64,000 nt of DNA from CAYLHX01 sp964383675 (GCA_964383675.1 CAYLHX010000001.1:62001-126000), one strand, 5' to 3'; positions 1 through 8,749 are shown, counted from the stretch's first letter. Translations and numbers: made by a program. The notes: generated by a model from the sequence alone, not told the origin.

Positions 1-269
1 GGTTGGCATCAATTTTGACAGGCTGGGAGATCGATATCTTGGATATCGGTGAATACCAGGGAGCTACAGCAAAGGCCGAGAAAAAGCCTGAGGTTGCTGG
101 AATTGAAGACTTAGGTCTGGATGAAGCTCTGGTTGAAAAATTGGCTACAGCAAATCTTACCCAAGTAGAGCAGCTGAAGGGATTAACCGCTAAAGACCTG
201 ACTGAAGTTGATGGAATAGACGAAAAAGGCGCAGAGAAGATCGTGAAAGCGATAAAGCAGGTTGCCTGA
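1..269 (+). CDS. nusA: Transcription factor NusA, C-terminal fragment (5' end outside window)
   Basis: Only the last ~89 codons are present. The fragment opens with LASILTGWEIDI, the end of the second KH domain of NusA (the family motif is LASxLTGWxIDI). An acidic linker follows, then a helix-hairpin-helix repeat (about residues 35-88) with an LTxxDLTEVDGI-like pattern, as in bacterial NusA C-termini. NusA binds RNA polymerase and RNA and modulates pausing, termination and antitermination. The apparent TTG at position 3 is an internal leucine codon, not a start. It ends with TGA at 267-269. The next gene has its own promoter. Confidence 0.9.
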   Translation, partial: LASILTGWEIDILDIGEYQGATAKAEKKPEVAGIEDLGLDEALVEKLATANLTQVEQLKGLTAKDLTEVDGIDEKGAEKIVKAIKQVA

Positions 270-285
270 TTTGGCTTTTTGCAGC

Positions 286-314
286 TTTAAATTGTACCGG
301 TTTTGTGTTATAAT
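286..314 (+). promoter_or_regulatory. Sigma-70 type promoter of the first pilB-like gene
   Basis: TTTAAA at 286-291 and a perfect TATAAT at 309-314 are separated by 17 bp. TG lies one base before the -10 box (306-307), giving an extended -10. The predicted start is near 321, leaving a leader of about 23 bases before the ATG at 344. The leader holds AGATAA-TAT-TTATCT, which can form a small hairpin. Confidence 0.7.
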
Positions 315-343
315 GTTCAGATAATATTTATCTGGACATTCTT

Positions 344-2101
344 ATGACAACTCAAGCTGATGGAGGAGCACCAATTGGTAATGCAAGCGCAAACGCTGCG
401 GCTTCGGATAGTACGAATGTGCAGCTAAATGCAGGTACAAAACCCGATCTTCAGGTAGTGGATCAAGGCACAACCGAGGGGGTTACTCAAATTAACCGAG
501 AGTTTCAGGAAAAATCTACTCTAAAAAATGCCCGGGATTTTGGAATCCCCTATATTGATATAGCCAGAACTCCCTTAAATCCGGACTTTTTAAAGGTTCT
601 TGATGTACTGGAAGCCAAGAAGGCTAGATTGATTCCCTTTTTTAAAGTTGGAAAAAGTTTGCGGGTTGCGGTTGAGGATCCTAATCGTGTAGAAACAATC
701 GAGGTTATTAAGAAGCTTGAAGGTCAGGGGTATACGGTGATCGTTAACCTTGCCTCTTCAAGCGGCATCGATGATGCCTTTAAGATCTACGACAAAACCC
801 AGAAATACAAGAAAATCGAGGTGGTAGAAAGTATTGAGGAAAAGTCGATTCAAACTTATGAAAAGGAGATTGCCAGTTTGTCTGACCTACCCAAAAAATT
901 AGAGGAGGTCCCTGCGGAGGAAGGTCTCAATTTATTGAATCTGGGCGCTATGAAAACCAAGTCTTCGGATGTGCATTATGAACCGGGTGATTCAAAAACA
1001 ACAATTAGATTTAGGATTGATGGGGTACTTCATAAAGTTTTTGAGTTGCCGAACAAGATTTACGCAAAGATTACCGAGCAGATTAAATATCAAAGCCGTA
1101 TGCAGCTTAATTTGTATACTGTCCCACAAGACGGTCGTTATGTGTTTAACTACAACGACATCAAGATTGCGGTTAGAACTTCCAGCTTACCAACTCCTTA
1201 CGGCGAATCCTTCGTTTGCAGATATCTTTCATCGGACAGGAAAGCTCTAACTCTGGAAGAGCTTGGTTTTCAAGGTTTGGCCTTGAAGAAACTGCAGAAA
1301 GCGACTCAGCTCTCTCAGGGGATGATATTGGTTACAGGTCCAACCGGTTCCGGTAAAAGTACCACCTTGTACTCAATGCTAAATCTTATGAATACGCCTG
1401 AAAACAAGGTGATTACGCTGGAAGACCCTGTGGAATATTACATGAGCGGGGTGACTCAGAGTCAGATCGACGATAAGCATGGATATACTTTTGCCAGTGG
1501 TTTGAGATCTATTTTACGTCAAGATCCTGATATTGTGATGTTGGGTGAGATACGTGATCTACAAACCGCCGAAACGGCTGCACAAGCGGCATTGACCGGT
1601 CATGTTTTGCTGAGCACCTTGCATACCAATAGTGCCCTTGAAGCTATTCCACGCCTTACGAACATGGGTTTACCGTCTTTCATGGTTGCGCCGTCGATAA
1701 ATACTTTGGTAGCACAACGTTTGGTGAGAAAAATCTGCAGTTCCTGTGCGACGATGGTTGATATCAGCAATAGTGAACGTAAAGAATTTCAGGAGATTTT
1801 GGATAATTTGCAAAAAGTTAATCCTGCAGCCTGCTTTGAAATGCCAACCCAGGTACCTAAAGTAAACGGTTGTGAACAGTGTAGCAATACCGGTTATAGT
1901 GGACGAATTGTGCTTGCCGAAGTTGTGACTGTAGACTCGGAGATAAAAAATCTGATTCTAAACAATGCAAGCTCGGTAGATATGATCGTGGCGGCACGCA
2001 AAGAAGGCATTATGACTATGCGAGAAGATGGTCATCTGAAGGTCGCACAGGGGTTAACAACTTTGGAAGAGGTGCATCGAGTTACGAATTTCTCAGTTTA
2101 G
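344..2101 (+). CDS. Type IV pilus assembly / type II secretion ATPase (PilB/GspE family)
   Basis: A 585-residue secretion ATPase. An N-terminal MshEN-like region (about 60-160) precedes the core ATPase. The Walker A motif GPTGSGKST lies near residue 331, and an Asp box and Walker B region follow (RQDPDIVMLGEIRD). The His box is HVLLSTLHTN. Two CxxC pairs (CSSC and CEQC) form the zinc-binding element typical of PilB/GspE and absent from PilT, so a pilus extension or secretion motor fits best. It has its own promoter and is separate from the main pilus operon at 16.5-25.5 kb, which encodes a second PilB. No SD precedes the ATG. Its 3' end overlaps the convergent MFS gene by 20 bases. The first ~50 residues are low-complexity and unlike the second PilB. 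Confidence 0.9.
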   Translation: MTTQADGGAPIGNASANAAASDSTNVQLNAGTKPDLQVVDQGTTEGVTQINREFQEKSTLKNARDFGIPYIDIARTPLNPDFLKVLDVLEAKKARLIPFFKVGKSLRVAVEDPNRVETIEVIKKLEGQGYTVIVNLASSSGIDDAFKIYDKTQKYKKIEVVESIEEKSIQTYEKEIASLSDLPKKLEEVPAEEGLNLLNLGAMKTKSSDVHYEPGDSKTTIRFRIDGVLHKVFELPNKIYAKITEQIKYQSRMQLNLYTVPQDGRYVFNYNDIKIAVRTSSLPTPYGESFVCRYLSSDRKALTLEELGFQGLALKKLQKATQLSQGMILVTGPTGSGKSTTLYSMLNLMNTPENKVITLEDPVEYYMSGVTQSQIDDKHGYTFASGLRSILRQDPDIVMLGEIRDLQTAETAAQAALTGHVLLSTLHTNSALEAIPRLTNMGLPSFMVAPSINTLVAQRLVRKICSSCATMVDISNSERKEFQEILDNLQKVNPAACFEMPTQVPKVNGCEQCSNTGYSGRIVLAEVVTVDSEIKNLILNNASSVDMIVAARKEGIMTMREDGHLKVAQGLTTLEEVHRVTNFSV

Positions 2102-3269
2102 TATAGGAAAATCCGGCTGAAGCAAACATTAGGAGTGCGAAGGCCAGGAAGAGAAACTTGAAGGGTAGGAAAAATAAAACTACCATGCCAATTAGAGGCG
2201 TAAGTAAATAAGCGATGGGATCGGCGGTCATGTAGATGCCATATAGTTCATCCTCCTCTTTGGGCGGCATTTTTTTGAAGAGATAGTACTCCTGAAGCGG
2301 TTCAATAAAGGCGCCTCCTATGTTCACCAGCGCCAGCAGTAGGAAGTTGAAGAAGGTAAAGGGACTGAGGAAAACTATGAATAAGACTGATCCCATAATT
2401 AAGAAGCCCCAAGTAATCGGCATATGAACACCTTTTGTGTCGGCATACCGACCAACTCTCCTTTCCAGGAAAATTAATGGCAGCATGCTAAGCGCTAAAA
2501 TCGCTCCCGAGGCACTATCCAGATAACCGGACATTATGACGTAAAGCGGTATGTAAAGACGTTTAAAACCCACCCAAGTCATAAAGAGCAGGGTTACAAA
2601 ATAAATTTTGGCCAGGGGTTTACTTTTAAAATAGGTTTTTATGTTTTGCCAAAGCTTATTTGTGGAAACTTTTTTGCGGTTTAAAATTGCAGGATGCTCC
2701 TGAATTATGTGCAAATGATAGAACCAGCCAAGGGTGGCAAATATGGTTATTGCGGCCAGAATAAATAGTAATTCGTAACCAAAAATACTAGCGAAAAATC
2801 CCCCAATCAAATAGCCGAAAAGTAATCCCATGGCATCGTAACGATAATAAAGGCCTTCTTCTTCACCCAAATTTTTGGCTTGAGCGAAATCGCGTACAAA
2901 GAGAGCCAGAGCCATTAAAAGAAATAAATTGAACCACCCTCTGATCGTTTCCAAGATGGTTAACTCCAAAACCTTAACCACAAAAGTTAATAGAAAAAAT
3001 ATAATACCGCTTATAAACAAGCTCAATTTAGTAATCGTGGTGCGTTCCACTTTGCTAAAAATCACAGTACTGGAAAGAGCTCCAAGAAACATTAGCAAGG
3101 CCATAAAGGCATAGAAGGCACTGACAGCAAATTCTGTATCCACAATGCTTCTCACAAAATTAGGCAAAATCGGGATAATTAACCCGGCAGCAAACCCTAT
3201 CAGCATTACCATCTTGATGAAGATGTGGGCGTCTGGATGTTTGTGATGCAAAGTTCTAATTTTGCGCAT
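2082..3269 (-). CDS. Major facilitator superfamily transporter
   Basis: A 395-residue protein made almost entirely of hydrophobic helices (11-12 predicted segments) separated by short basic loops, with a longer central cytoplasmic loop around residues 195-215. This is the usual 6+6 layout of MFS permeases. A loop reading RRVGRYADTKG after the seventh or eighth helix resembles the conserved GxxxDRxGRR-type loop. The substrate cannot be read from the sequence. The gene converges on the pilB-like gene and overlaps its end by 20 bases. It lies 23 bases downstream of dprA on the same strand, so the two may be cotranscribed. Confidence 0.8.
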   Translation of the reverse strand: MRKIRTLHHKHPDAHIFIKMVMLIGFAAGLIIPILPNFVRSIVDTEFAVSAFYAFMALLMFLGALSSTVIFSKVERTTITKLSLFISGIIFFLLTFVVKVLELTILETIRGWFNLFLLMALALFVRDFAQAKNLGEEEGLYYRYDAMGLLFGYLIGGFFASIFGYELLFILAAITIFATLGWFYHLHIIQEHPAILNRKKVSTNKLWQNIKTYFKSKPLAKIYFVTLLFMTWVGFKRLYIPLYVIMSGYLDSASGAILALSMLPLIFLERRVGRYADTKGVHMPITWGFLIMGSVLFIVFLSPFTFFNFLLLALVNIGGAFIEPLQEYYLFKKMPPKEEDELYGIYMTADPIAYLLTPLIGMVVLFFLPFKFLFLAFALLMFASAGFSYTKLRNS

Positions 3270-3292
3270 TGGTATTTTTTAGCTTTGCTTTC

Positions 3293-4204
3293 CTAAAAGT
3301 TTAGCATCTTTCTTCTATACTTGCCATCTCTTGTTTCTATTAAATTTTTGATCTCCAAGGTAGTTAAGCAGTGTAATAATTTGTCGATGGAAATCTCGGT
3401 TTTTGTTTGAAGGTGATCGAAGCTTAAAAACTTGCTTTTGCTTAAATGCCGCATAACTAAAGTCTCCGCTGGATTGAGTTTTAACTCTAGTACCGGTTTT
3501 CTTGATTCTTTTGCCGGGTTTTCCCGCTTTCGGACGATATTTTTTTGATTCAGTAAAATTTCGAGAATATCTTGAGCGCTTTTGAGGGGGTAGGCGCCGC
3601 CTCTTTGTAGTAGATCAATGTTGCCAAGGCTGCTTTCACGATCCAGATCTGTTGGAAGCACAAAAATATCTCGGCCCTGCTCAAGAGCATATCGGGCGGT
3701 AATCAAGGCACCGGATTTGCTGGGAGCTTCTATCACCAATGTTGCCATAGACAAGCCGCTGATTATTCTGTTCCTTTGAGGGAAATTATAGGCGATAGGA
3801 TCGGTTTCGGGTGGGAATTCCGAGAGGAGCAACCCTTTGTGAGAAGAGCTAATCTGTTCGGCCAACCTCTGGTTTTCTGCGGGATATATTTTGTTAAGTC
3901 CACTACCTAAAACCGCTATGGTTGCCAAGTTATGTCGCAGGGCAAGCTTGTGGGCTATGGTGTCGATTCCTTTGGCCAAACCGGAAACAATTACTATGTC
4001 CAATACGGATAATGTTTCGATTATTTTATGAGTCCAATATTCACCGTAATCACTGTTTTTACGTGTACCTACAATGGCCAGACAATTTGCCTTGAGTAAG
4101 GCTATATCGCCTCTGCAGTATAAAGTGTCTGGAGGCTTATAGACTTCTTTTAGCAGTTCCGGATAAGTACTATCTTGTTTGTGAAGTATTTGAATTTGTG
4201 ACAT
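3293..4204 (-). CDS. dprA: DNA processing protein DprA
   Basis: DprA loads RecA onto incoming single-stranded DNA during natural transformation. The Rossmann-like core is clear: GTRKNSDYG near the start, SGLAKGIDTIAH, VLGSGLNKIYPAEN, LLSEFPPET, FPQRNRIISGLS and EAPSKSGALITARYA, in family order. A short winged-helix-like C-terminal domain (about residues 240-303) follows. An upstream in-frame ATG at 4300 would add 32 residues rich in Phe, Asn and Lys that do not look like DprA. The ATG at 4204 (MSQIQIL) gives 303 residues and is preferred. Together with ComM, a ComEC-type hydrolase and type IV pili in this window it suggests competence. Confidence 0.93.
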   Translation of the reverse strand: MSQIQILHKQDSTYPELLKEVYKPPDTLYCRGDIALLKANCLAIVGTRKNSDYGEYWTHKIIETLSVLDIVIVSGLAKGIDTIAHKLALRHNLATIAVLGSGLNKIYPAENQRLAEQISSSHKGLLLSEFPPETDPIAYNFPQRNRIISGLSMATLVIEAPSKSGALITARYALEQGRDIFVLPTDLDRESSLGNIDLLQRGGAYPLKSAQDILEILLNQKNIVRKRENPAKESRKPVLELKLNPAETLVMRHLSKSKFLSFDHLQTKTEISIDKLLHCLTTLEIKNLIETRDGKYRRKMLNF

Positions 4205-4287
4205 TTTGATTGTTTTGGTTATTTGTTTTGAGAGTAGCAAATGAAGATTAAAAATTTTTAAATTTTTTCTAAAAAACTGATAAAAGC

Positions 4288-4316
4288 TTGGGTTATTCAA
4301 TTTATTGTTTTAAAAT
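4288..4316 (+). promoter_or_regulatory. Sigma-70 type promoter of the cysteine-rich protein gene
   Basis: TTGGGT at 4288-4293, a 17 bp spacer and TAAAAT at 4311-4316. The predicted start is about 20 bases before the ATG at 4344. No SD is present in the leader; the first codons themselves contain GGAGGAG. Confidence 0.55.
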
Positions 4317-4343
4317 GAGTTACTAATAAGCAAATATTCATTT

Positions 4344-5999
4344 ATGGAGGAGATTAAACTGCAATGCAAAAAATCCGGGAAAGAGTTTTTGGTTAATGAT
4401 TGGGAACAAAAATTTTTGCAGGAAATGGGCTTTCCTTTACCAACTATGTGTGCTGAAGAACGACTACGCAGAAGGCTGAGTTATCGCAACGAAAGAAAGA
4501 TCTATCGTGACAAATGTGATCTAACTGGTAAGCCGGTTATATCGCTTTATTCTGAGGATAAACCCTATACCGTCTATTCACAGGAGGCCTGGTGGGGCGA
4601 CGATTGGGATCCAAAAAAATATGGTCAGGATTTTGATTTTAGCCGTACATTCTTTGAGCAATTTCAGGAACTGCAGTTGAAGGTCCCTCGTTTGGCCTTG
4701 ATGAATACCCGGGCTGAAAATAGTGAATATTGTAATATTACAACTTCAAACAAAAATTGTTATCTGGTCTTTGGCGGAGATTTTTGTGAAGACTGCATGT
4801 ATTCCTGTTTTTGTATGCACTCACAAAATTGTGCTGATGTTTATTGGGCGAATGGATGTACGCTCTGTTATGACGTAGTAGATTGTGAGAAATGTTATGA
4901 TCTAAGGTATGCACAAAACTGTAATAACTGTAGCAACAGTGCTTTTCTACATGAATGTCGGGGGTGCAAAAATTGTTTTGGTTGTGTGGGGCTAATAAAT
5001 AAGCAGTACAATATCTTCAACCAACAATATTCCAAAGAGGATTATGAAGAAAAATTGAAAGAGTTTAGGCTGGATAGTTTTGCCTTCGTGCAAGGGATGA
5101 AGGCACAGCTTGAAGAGTTCAGACTCAAATTCCCTCATCGTTTTGCCCATATCATTAACTGTGAAAACGTTAGTGGAGATGAATTGATGAATGCGAAGAA
5201 TTGTGAAAACTGCTTTGATATTTGTGGTCCGGCGGAAGATTTGAAAGATGTATATTTGGGGGGCTGGGACATAAAAGACATGATGAGTTGTGACCATGTA
5301 GGCCATAAGGCGGAGCGATTTTATGAGATGTTGGGTTCAATTTCTGGTTATAACTGTGCTTTTTCAACTTTTTCCTGGTACTCAAACGATATTTTCTATT
5401 CCGATATGATCGGGACCAAGTCGGCTCATCTTTTTGGCTGTAGTAACATGAAGAAAGCTCAATATTGTATTTTGAATAAACAGTATGAGGAGAGTGAATA
5501 CTTTATAATGAAGGAAAAAATTGTGGCCCATATGAAAGAGACCGGCGAGTGGGGAGAATTTTTCCCGATGAAAAATTCTCCCTGGGCCTACAATGAAACC
5601 GTAGCCCAGGATCTTTTTCCGATGAGCAAAGAAGAATGTTTAGCAGAGGGGCTGAAATGGTATGAAGAAGAAAAGAAAGATTTGGCCAGCGGTATGGCTA
5701 TGCCAGATTCAATCAATCAAGTTACGGAGGAGATTTTGAATCAGAGCTTCGTCTGTGAAAAAAGCGGTCGCCCTTACAAAATTAATGCCACCGAACTGAG
5801 TTTCTATAAAAAATTGGGAATACCTTTGCCTCGCCTGGCTCCGGAAACCAGAAATGAAATTCATATCGGGCTTAGAAATCCACGTAAAATTTGGCAAAGG
5901 CAATGCGCCAAGTGCGGTTTAAGCTTGTCCACAAGCTTCTCACATGACAGACCGGAAATTATTTACTGCGATAAATGTTATCAGGAGGCGACAATGTAG
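4344..5999 (+). CDS. Cysteine-rich repeat protein with duplicated terminal zinc-ribbon-like domains, unknown function
   Basis: A 551-residue soluble protein with 34 cysteines, no signal peptide and no membrane segment. The ends are related. Residues ~7-80 run C-x2-SGKEF, a FLQEMGFPLPTMC stretch, RNERKIYRDKCDLTGKP and Y-S-E-D-KP. Residues ~474-548 run C-x2-SGRPY, a FYKKLGIPLPRLAP stretch, RNPRKIWQRQCAKCG and HDRPEIIYCDKC. The centre (about 125-225) repeats NC, C-x2-C and GC units about every 8-10 residues, like a solenoid, and a second cysteine-bearing block spans 270-380. I recognise the N-terminal region as a family that recurs in CPR genomes with no established function. Metal binding is inferred from cysteine spacing. 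It has its own promoter and abuts convergent purM. Confidence 0.75.
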   Translation: MEEIKLQCKKSGKEFLVNDWEQKFLQEMGFPLPTMCAEERLRRRLSYRNERKIYRDKCDLTGKPVISLYSEDKPYTVYSQEAWWGDDWDPKKYGQDFDFSRTFFEQFQELQLKVPRLALMNTRAENSEYCNITTSNKNCYLVFGGDFCEDCMYSCFCMHSQNCADVYWANGCTLCYDVVDCEKCYDLRYAQNCNNCSNSAFLHECRGCKNCFGCVGLINKQYNIFNQQYSKEDYEEKLKEFRLDSFAFVQGMKAQLEEFRLKFPHRFAHIINCENVSGDELMNAKNCENCFDICGPAEDLKDVYLGGWDIKDMMSCDHVGHKAERFYEMLGSISGYNCAFSTFSWYSNDIFYSDMIGTKSAHLFGCSNMKKAQYCILNKQYEESEYFIMKEKIVAHMKETGEWGEFFPMKNSPWAYNETVAQDLFPMSKEECLAEGLKWYEEEKKDLASGMAMPDSINQVTEEILNQSFVCEKSGRPYKINATELSFYKKLGIPLPRLAPETRNEIHIGLRNPRKIWQRQCAKCGLSLSTSFSHDRPEIIYCDKCYQEATM

Positions 6000-6001
6000 C
6001 T

Positions 6002-7039
6002 TTATAGTGCATACTTGAGATCGATGTCACCGGACGCAACTTCACCTATAATTTGTGCCTCAATTTGATGTCGCTGACAAATTTCGAAGATTTTTTCGCT
6101 GTCGTTGCTGATCAAAATCATTCCTACTCCCATATTCCAGGTTTTGTAAGCTTCTTCTGGGGGGACATCTCCCAGTTGGATAAGCTTTTTCATTACTTCG
6201 TGCGGTTCAAAAAGGTTATTCAAAGTGGCTCCAAGTTGCTTTTTCTTCAAGACTCTCTGAAGATTCCCCTTAATTCCCCCTCCTGTTACATGGACAACTC
6301 CCTTTAATTCAACCTGAGCGGGCTGTTTGTAACGTCCGTGCATCTCTAAAACCGCGTTGGAATAAATTTTTGAAGGAGTGAGCGTGGCCTCTCCCCAGGT
6401 TTGTTGCTCACTAAAAGGAGATCTATACCAATTATCACCAAACTGGCTTTGCAAAATGTGGCGTACCAGTGAAAAACCGTTGGATCTAAGCCCTGCAGAT
6501 TTTAAACCGATAATCTTATCCCCCACTGCTATATTTTCTCCGGTTATAATCTTGGATTTCTCCACAATACCAACGGCCGTGGCATTCCATATATAACCGT
6601 TAACCATACTTCCCAGTTCTGCAATTTCACCGCCGGGGATAACGATTTTTTGTTCTTTGGCGGCCTTTTCCAAGCCGGACATTAAGGCACTGACTTTCTG
6701 CTCATCAACTTTATCTACATCGAGAGTGTTAGTAATTGAAATGGTTTCCGCGCCAACGCAAATGGCGTCATCGGCCACCATGGCCACTAAATCGTAGCCC
6801 ATGGTATTAAGAATTCCGGTTTTTTCGGCAATAACCATTTTGGTGCCGATACCATCGTCATTTTGGATAAGATAATAATCGCCCATATCCAAGGCCCCTG
6901 CAAAGCCCCCCTCGTCGATCACAGGTTCTCCAATCATTCCTTTGCGACTAACAAAGGTGTTCTTGGCAGCCTGGTAGGCGATGGCCGAACACTTGTCCCC
7001 CAAATCAATATTCACACCGGACTCTTCGTAGGTAGCCAT
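6002..7039 (-). CDS. purM: Phosphoribosylformylglycinamidine cyclo-ligase (AIR synthetase)
   Basis: PurM converts formylglycinamidine ribonucleotide to aminoimidazole ribonucleotide with ATP in purine synthesis. The 345-residue length matches the family. Recognisable elements are the N-terminal YEESGVNID, the GGFAGALDMGDYYLIQNDDGIGTK segment corresponding to the family's sugar-phosphate and ATP loop, DAICVGAE, the PGGEIAELGSM segment, SNGFSLVR, and HVTGGGIKGNLQRVL. No other de novo purine gene lies in the window; guaA is 55 kb away. It sits 9 bases after ftsE on the same strand and probably shares its transcript. Confidence 0.92.
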   Translation of the reverse strand: MATYEESGVNIDLGDKCSAIAYQAAKNTFVSRKGMIGEPVIDEGGFAGALDMGDYYLIQNDDGIGTKMVIAEKTGILNTMGYDLVAMVADDAICVGAETISITNTLDVDKVDEQKVSALMSGLEKAAKEQKIVIPGGEIAELGSMVNGYIWNATAVGIVEKSKIITGENIAVGDKIIGLKSAGLRSNGFSLVRHILQSQFGDNWYRSPFSEQQTWGEATLTPSKIYSNAVLEMHGRYKQPAQVELKGVVHVTGGGIKGNLQRVLKKKQLGATLNNLFEPHEVMKKLIQLGDVPPEEAYKTWNMGVGMILISNDSEKIFEICQRHQIEAQIIGEVASGDIDLKYAL

Positions 7040-7048
7040 GCTAAAATT

Positions 7049-7723
7049 TTACTTATAGGTAGCGTTCTTTTTATCGCTGATTAATTTGCCCTGGTCAAGG
7101 GTAATTACTCTTTTTTTAATGGCATTCACCACTTCTTTATTGTGAGTTGAAAGAACAACGGTGGTGCCGTGTTGATTGATTTTTAAAAGCAGCTTGGCGA
7201 GGGCAAGGGCGTTCTCCGGGTCGAGATTACCTGTCGGTTCGTCGGCAAAGAGCAGTTCGGGAGCATGAACTAGGGCTCTGGCTATAGCAGTTCTCTGTTT
7301 TTCTCCGCCGGATAGTTCACGCGGGAACTGATTTCGCAATTCCTCTAACCCGGCAAGTTTTAAGGCATCTACAGTACGTTTTTGAATGAACTTCTTATCA
7401 TAACCGGCAACTTCCAAGGCAAATGCCACGTTCTCGTACACTGTTTTTTGTGGCAGCAGCTTAAAATCCTGAAAAATGATCCCAATTTTACGACGATATT
7501 CCTGGATTTTTTCTGGTCTTAATCTATTTACATTGTAGTTATCAACAAAAATGTCACCGTGATAGACCGATTCCGCTCCAATTAAAGCATGAAGCAAAGT
7601 GGTTTTACCTGCACCGGAAGGTCCGACAATCGAGACAAACTCGCCTCCTTTAATTTCAAAAGAAATCTTGTCTAAAACTTTTTTATGTCCGAAGCTTTTT
7701 GAAATCTGATCAACTATAATCAT
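7049..7723 (-). CDS. ftsE: ABC transporter ATPase of the FtsE type
   Basis: A 224-residue ATP-binding subunit with all motifs: Walker A GPSGAGKTT (about 33-41), Q-loop IIFQDFKLLPQKTVYENV, signature LSGGEKQR, Walker B LLFADEPTGNLDPENA and switch His in STHN. Length and the FKLLPxxTVYENVAF stretch match FtsE, which with the membrane partner FtsX activates peptidoglycan hydrolases at the septum. The usual ftsX is not downstream; purM follows instead. A LolD or MacB-type ATPase is the alternative. The TATAAT box (7735-7730) lies six bases before the ATG, so the mRNA is probably leaderless. Confidence 0.8.
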   Translation of the reverse strand: MIIVDQISKSFGHKKVLDKISFEIKGGEFVSIVGPSGAGKTTLLHALIGAESVYHGDIFVDNYNVNRLRPEKIQEYRRKIGIIFQDFKLLPQKTVYENVAFALEVAGYDKKFIQKRTVDALKLAGLEELRNQFPRELSGGEKQRTAIARALVHAPELLFADEPTGNLDPENALALAKLLLKINQHGTTVVLSTHNKEVVNAIKKRVITLDQGKLISDKKNATYK

Positions 7724-7729
7724 GTTTTG

Positions 7730-7757
7730 ATTATAGCAGGGAAATTCTAACCGGCAA
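7730..7757 (-). promoter_or_regulatory. Promoter giving a probably leaderless ftsE transcript
   Basis: On the minus strand TTGCCG (7757-7752), a 16 bp spacer and TATAAT (7735-7730). Only CAAAAC separates the -10 box from the ATG at 7723, so transcription should start at or within a base or two of the start codon. Confidence 0.6.
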
Positions 7758-7828
7758 CGGCTGCTCGCAATTCTCTATTTAAATCCCTTGGCATTTTCAC
7801 AACTTCAGCAGCTTATTGAGCCTTTCAA

Positions 7829-8743
7829 CTATTTGTGGAACTTTTCGTGAATCTCTTTGAGGCGTTTGTTGGTGACGTGGGTGTAAACCTGAGTTGTGGT
7901 GATGGAGCTGTGGCCTAGCATCTCCTGCACGGCGCGAATGTCGGCACCGTTGTTGAGAAGTTCGGTGGCATAGCTGTGGCGCAGAGTATGAGGAGTAACT
8001 TTTTTAATGATACCGGCTTTTAAAGCGTATTTGCGTACAATATTTTCGATACTTACGGTACTGAGACGTCTTTTTTCATCATCTAGAACATCCTCCTGTT
8101 TCTGGCCCTTTCCGCTGTTGATAAAGAGCGGTTTAAAATTATCTTCACGAAGCTTCAGGTGATCCTCAATAATTTTGGCGGCTTTTTTGGAGAGAAAAAC
8201 AATACGTGGCTTATTCCCCTTTCCCCTAACCATAAATTCCCGACGTTTCAAATCTACCTGACTACGATTTAAGCCGGCCAATTCGCTGACACGTAGGCCG
8301 GTTGAATAGAGGGTTTCCAAGATGGCGGCGTCACGGTAGCCATTGGCCTTTAGTTTATCTACGGCCTGAAATAGCCGATCTAATTCTTCGCGAGTCAAAA
8401 ATTCCACGCTTCTTTCGGGAATCTTTCCGAGTTCTATCTTTTCCGGAGGCAGGGTGCGGATGTCGTTTTTTATCAGATATTTCAAGAAAGCCCGCAGAGC
8501 TATAACATGATAATTTTGAGTTTTTATGCTTAATTGCCGGCCACGATCATCAATGTAGCGATTCAAAAAAAGACGATAATTCTGGACTTTCTGTAGTGTG
8601 AGATCCTGGGGCTTCATCTCCTCGGCCAGAAAATCCTGAAAACGTTTCAGATAGTGATTGTAATTCTCGATTGTTTTGGCGGATTTGTTTTTTGTAACCT
8701 CAATATACTGCAGAAAATCGTTGATGTAGCTCGAAATAGTCAT
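7829..8743 (-). CDS. Tyrosine recombinase XerC/XerD family
   Basis: A 304-residue site-specific recombinase. The N-terminal SAM-like core-binding domain (about 1-95) is followed by the catalytic domain. The active-site set is present: Arg in STGLRVSELAGL, Lys in VRGKGNKPRIV, HxxR in HTLRHSYATELL, His in LGHSSITTTQ, and the nucleophilic Tyr in QVYTHV. The size and absence of neighbouring integrase or phage genes point to chromosome dimer resolution rather than a mobile element. It is a single Xer protein here, and whether a second exists elsewhere is unknown. The ATG lies six bases after a TATAAA box. Confidence 0.9.
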   Translation of the reverse strand: MTISSYINDFLQYIEVTKNKSAKTIENYNHYLKRFQDFLAEEMKPQDLTLQKVQNYRLFLNRYIDDRGRQLSIKTQNYHVIALRAFLKYLIKNDIRTLPPEKIELGKIPERSVEFLTREELDRLFQAVDKLKANGYRDAAILETLYSTGLRVSELAGLNRSQVDLKRREFMVRGKGNKPRIVFLSKKAAKIIEDHLKLREDNFKPLFINSGKGQKQEDVLDDEKRRLSTVSIENIVRKYALKAGIIKKVTPHTLRHSYATELLNNGADIRAVQEMLGHSSITTTQVYTHVTNKRLKEIHEKFHK

Positions 8744-8749
8744 GCTCTA

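Noticed and set aside
4205..4300. 32-residue N-terminal extension of DprA
   Set aside because: The extension is rich in Phe, Lys and Asn and does not resemble DprA; the ATG at 4204 fits the family.
7747..7828. Gene remnant between ftsE and the recombinase, reading VPQIVERLNKLLKL and then MPRDLNRELRAAVAG on the minus strand
   Set aside because: The two pieces look like helical protein but are in different frames with a stop between, and the longest frame has only 15 codons. It may be a decayed tail, but nothing supports a gene.
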